Assembly (NCBI GenBank): GCA_018136815.1 | Contig: CM030943.1 | Span: forward strand, 2,139,370-2,203,369 | Direction: 5' to 3' | Source of the DNA: Isochrysis galbana | Lineage: Eukaryota > Haptophyta > Isochrysidales > Isochrysidaceae | Length of the DNA stretch: 64,000 bases | Shown: piece after piece, positions 63,723 through 64,000 of the stretch | Layout of the letters: each line of letters starts with the position of its first letter | Position numbering within the stretch: the first letter of the stretch is position 1 | Notes under the pieces: generated by a model | Database searches by the model: none | What the model was told of the DNA's origin: nothing | What the model saw: only the letters and a program-made list of their open reading frames with translations | Position numbers and translations under genes: made by a program

Positions 63723-64000
63723 TAGGCAATAGCAATTATAGGCGTGGGCGTGAGACACATGCGAATGTTAAGTGAAAGTGAGGGAGGAGAGAAAGCAGAG
63801 AGGGGGGGGGGAGGGAGAGAGTGAGGGAGAATGCAAGTAAGTAGCTAGCACATGAACCCCTTCATTCAAGCATCACGCACCTTCTTGCTCTTGCTTGCGC
63901 TTGTTGCGATTGAAGCGCAACATCAAAGACGCACACACTTGGTCCCCAAGGGACCTGTCCCTCACAGATGGAAACATGAGGGCTAGCAACGAAAACACAC
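63723..64000. other. No recognised gene
   Basis: G/A-rich stretch at 63780-63830, then ordinary DNA to the window end. Confidence 0.35.

Overview
The window looks like nuclear DNA of a GC-rich unicellular eukaryote, most likely an alga. Conserved eukaryotic genes are split by short GT-AG introns: importin-11, RPA1 and delta-COP. A plastid-type membrane protein and a CPBP protease with a leader fit a photosynthetic lineage. Telomere repeats are TTAGGG. The intron style and GC bias would suit a haptophyte or similar chromist alga, but the lineage is inference. Much of the sequence is mobile-element debris and simple repeats: (GA)n/(TC)n tracts, poly-G/C runs and minisatellites.

Layout. 1-11.7 kb is a retrotransposon graveyard: a Ty3/gypsy chromovirus 3' end on the minus strand, a second chromodomain fragment, a LINE ORF2 piece, a related LTR on the plus strand and a 641-aa gag-like ORF. 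11.8-16.9 kb holds a 14-exon importin-11 gene. 18.8-19.98 kb is a telomeric array oriented as a right chromosome end, followed by exactly 100 N, so two sequences have probably been joined at a real telomere. 20.1-26.1 kb carries further LTR-element parts (gag-like ORF, retropepsin ORF) and GA tracts. 26.1-27.5 kb is a two-exon YeeE/YedE-type sulfur transporter. 28.4-29.9 kb is a hAT transposon with intact ends and an 8-bp target duplication. 30.3-37.3 kb is LINE pieces around a 14-exon RPA1 gene. 37.8-38.8 kb is the CPBP protease. 39-42 kb is repeats, including a 491-bp hAT-like MITE whose empty site is elsewhere in the window. 43.1 kb is the plastid-type protein, 45.3-50.2 kb delta-COP, and 50.8-52.8 kb a LINE with complete ORF1. 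54.8-57.8 kb is a minus-strand coiled-coil gene, 58.6-61.4 kb hAT debris, a cytochrome b561 C-terminal fragment and duplicated CT blocks, and 61.7-62.5 kb a class I methyltransferase. The end carries another LINE 5' end.

The host genes are ordinary housekeeping genes (nuclear import, DNA replication and repair, COPI coat, membrane proteolysis, sulfur uptake, methylation), with no sign of an operon-like shared function. The unusual content is in the mobile elements: one LINE family has conserved hairpins at and inside ORF1 plus an internally deleted derivative, and at least two hAT-like families each carry a private repeated motif near their ends. Exon borders were placed by reading GT/AG sites against remembered family sequences. 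No database search was run.
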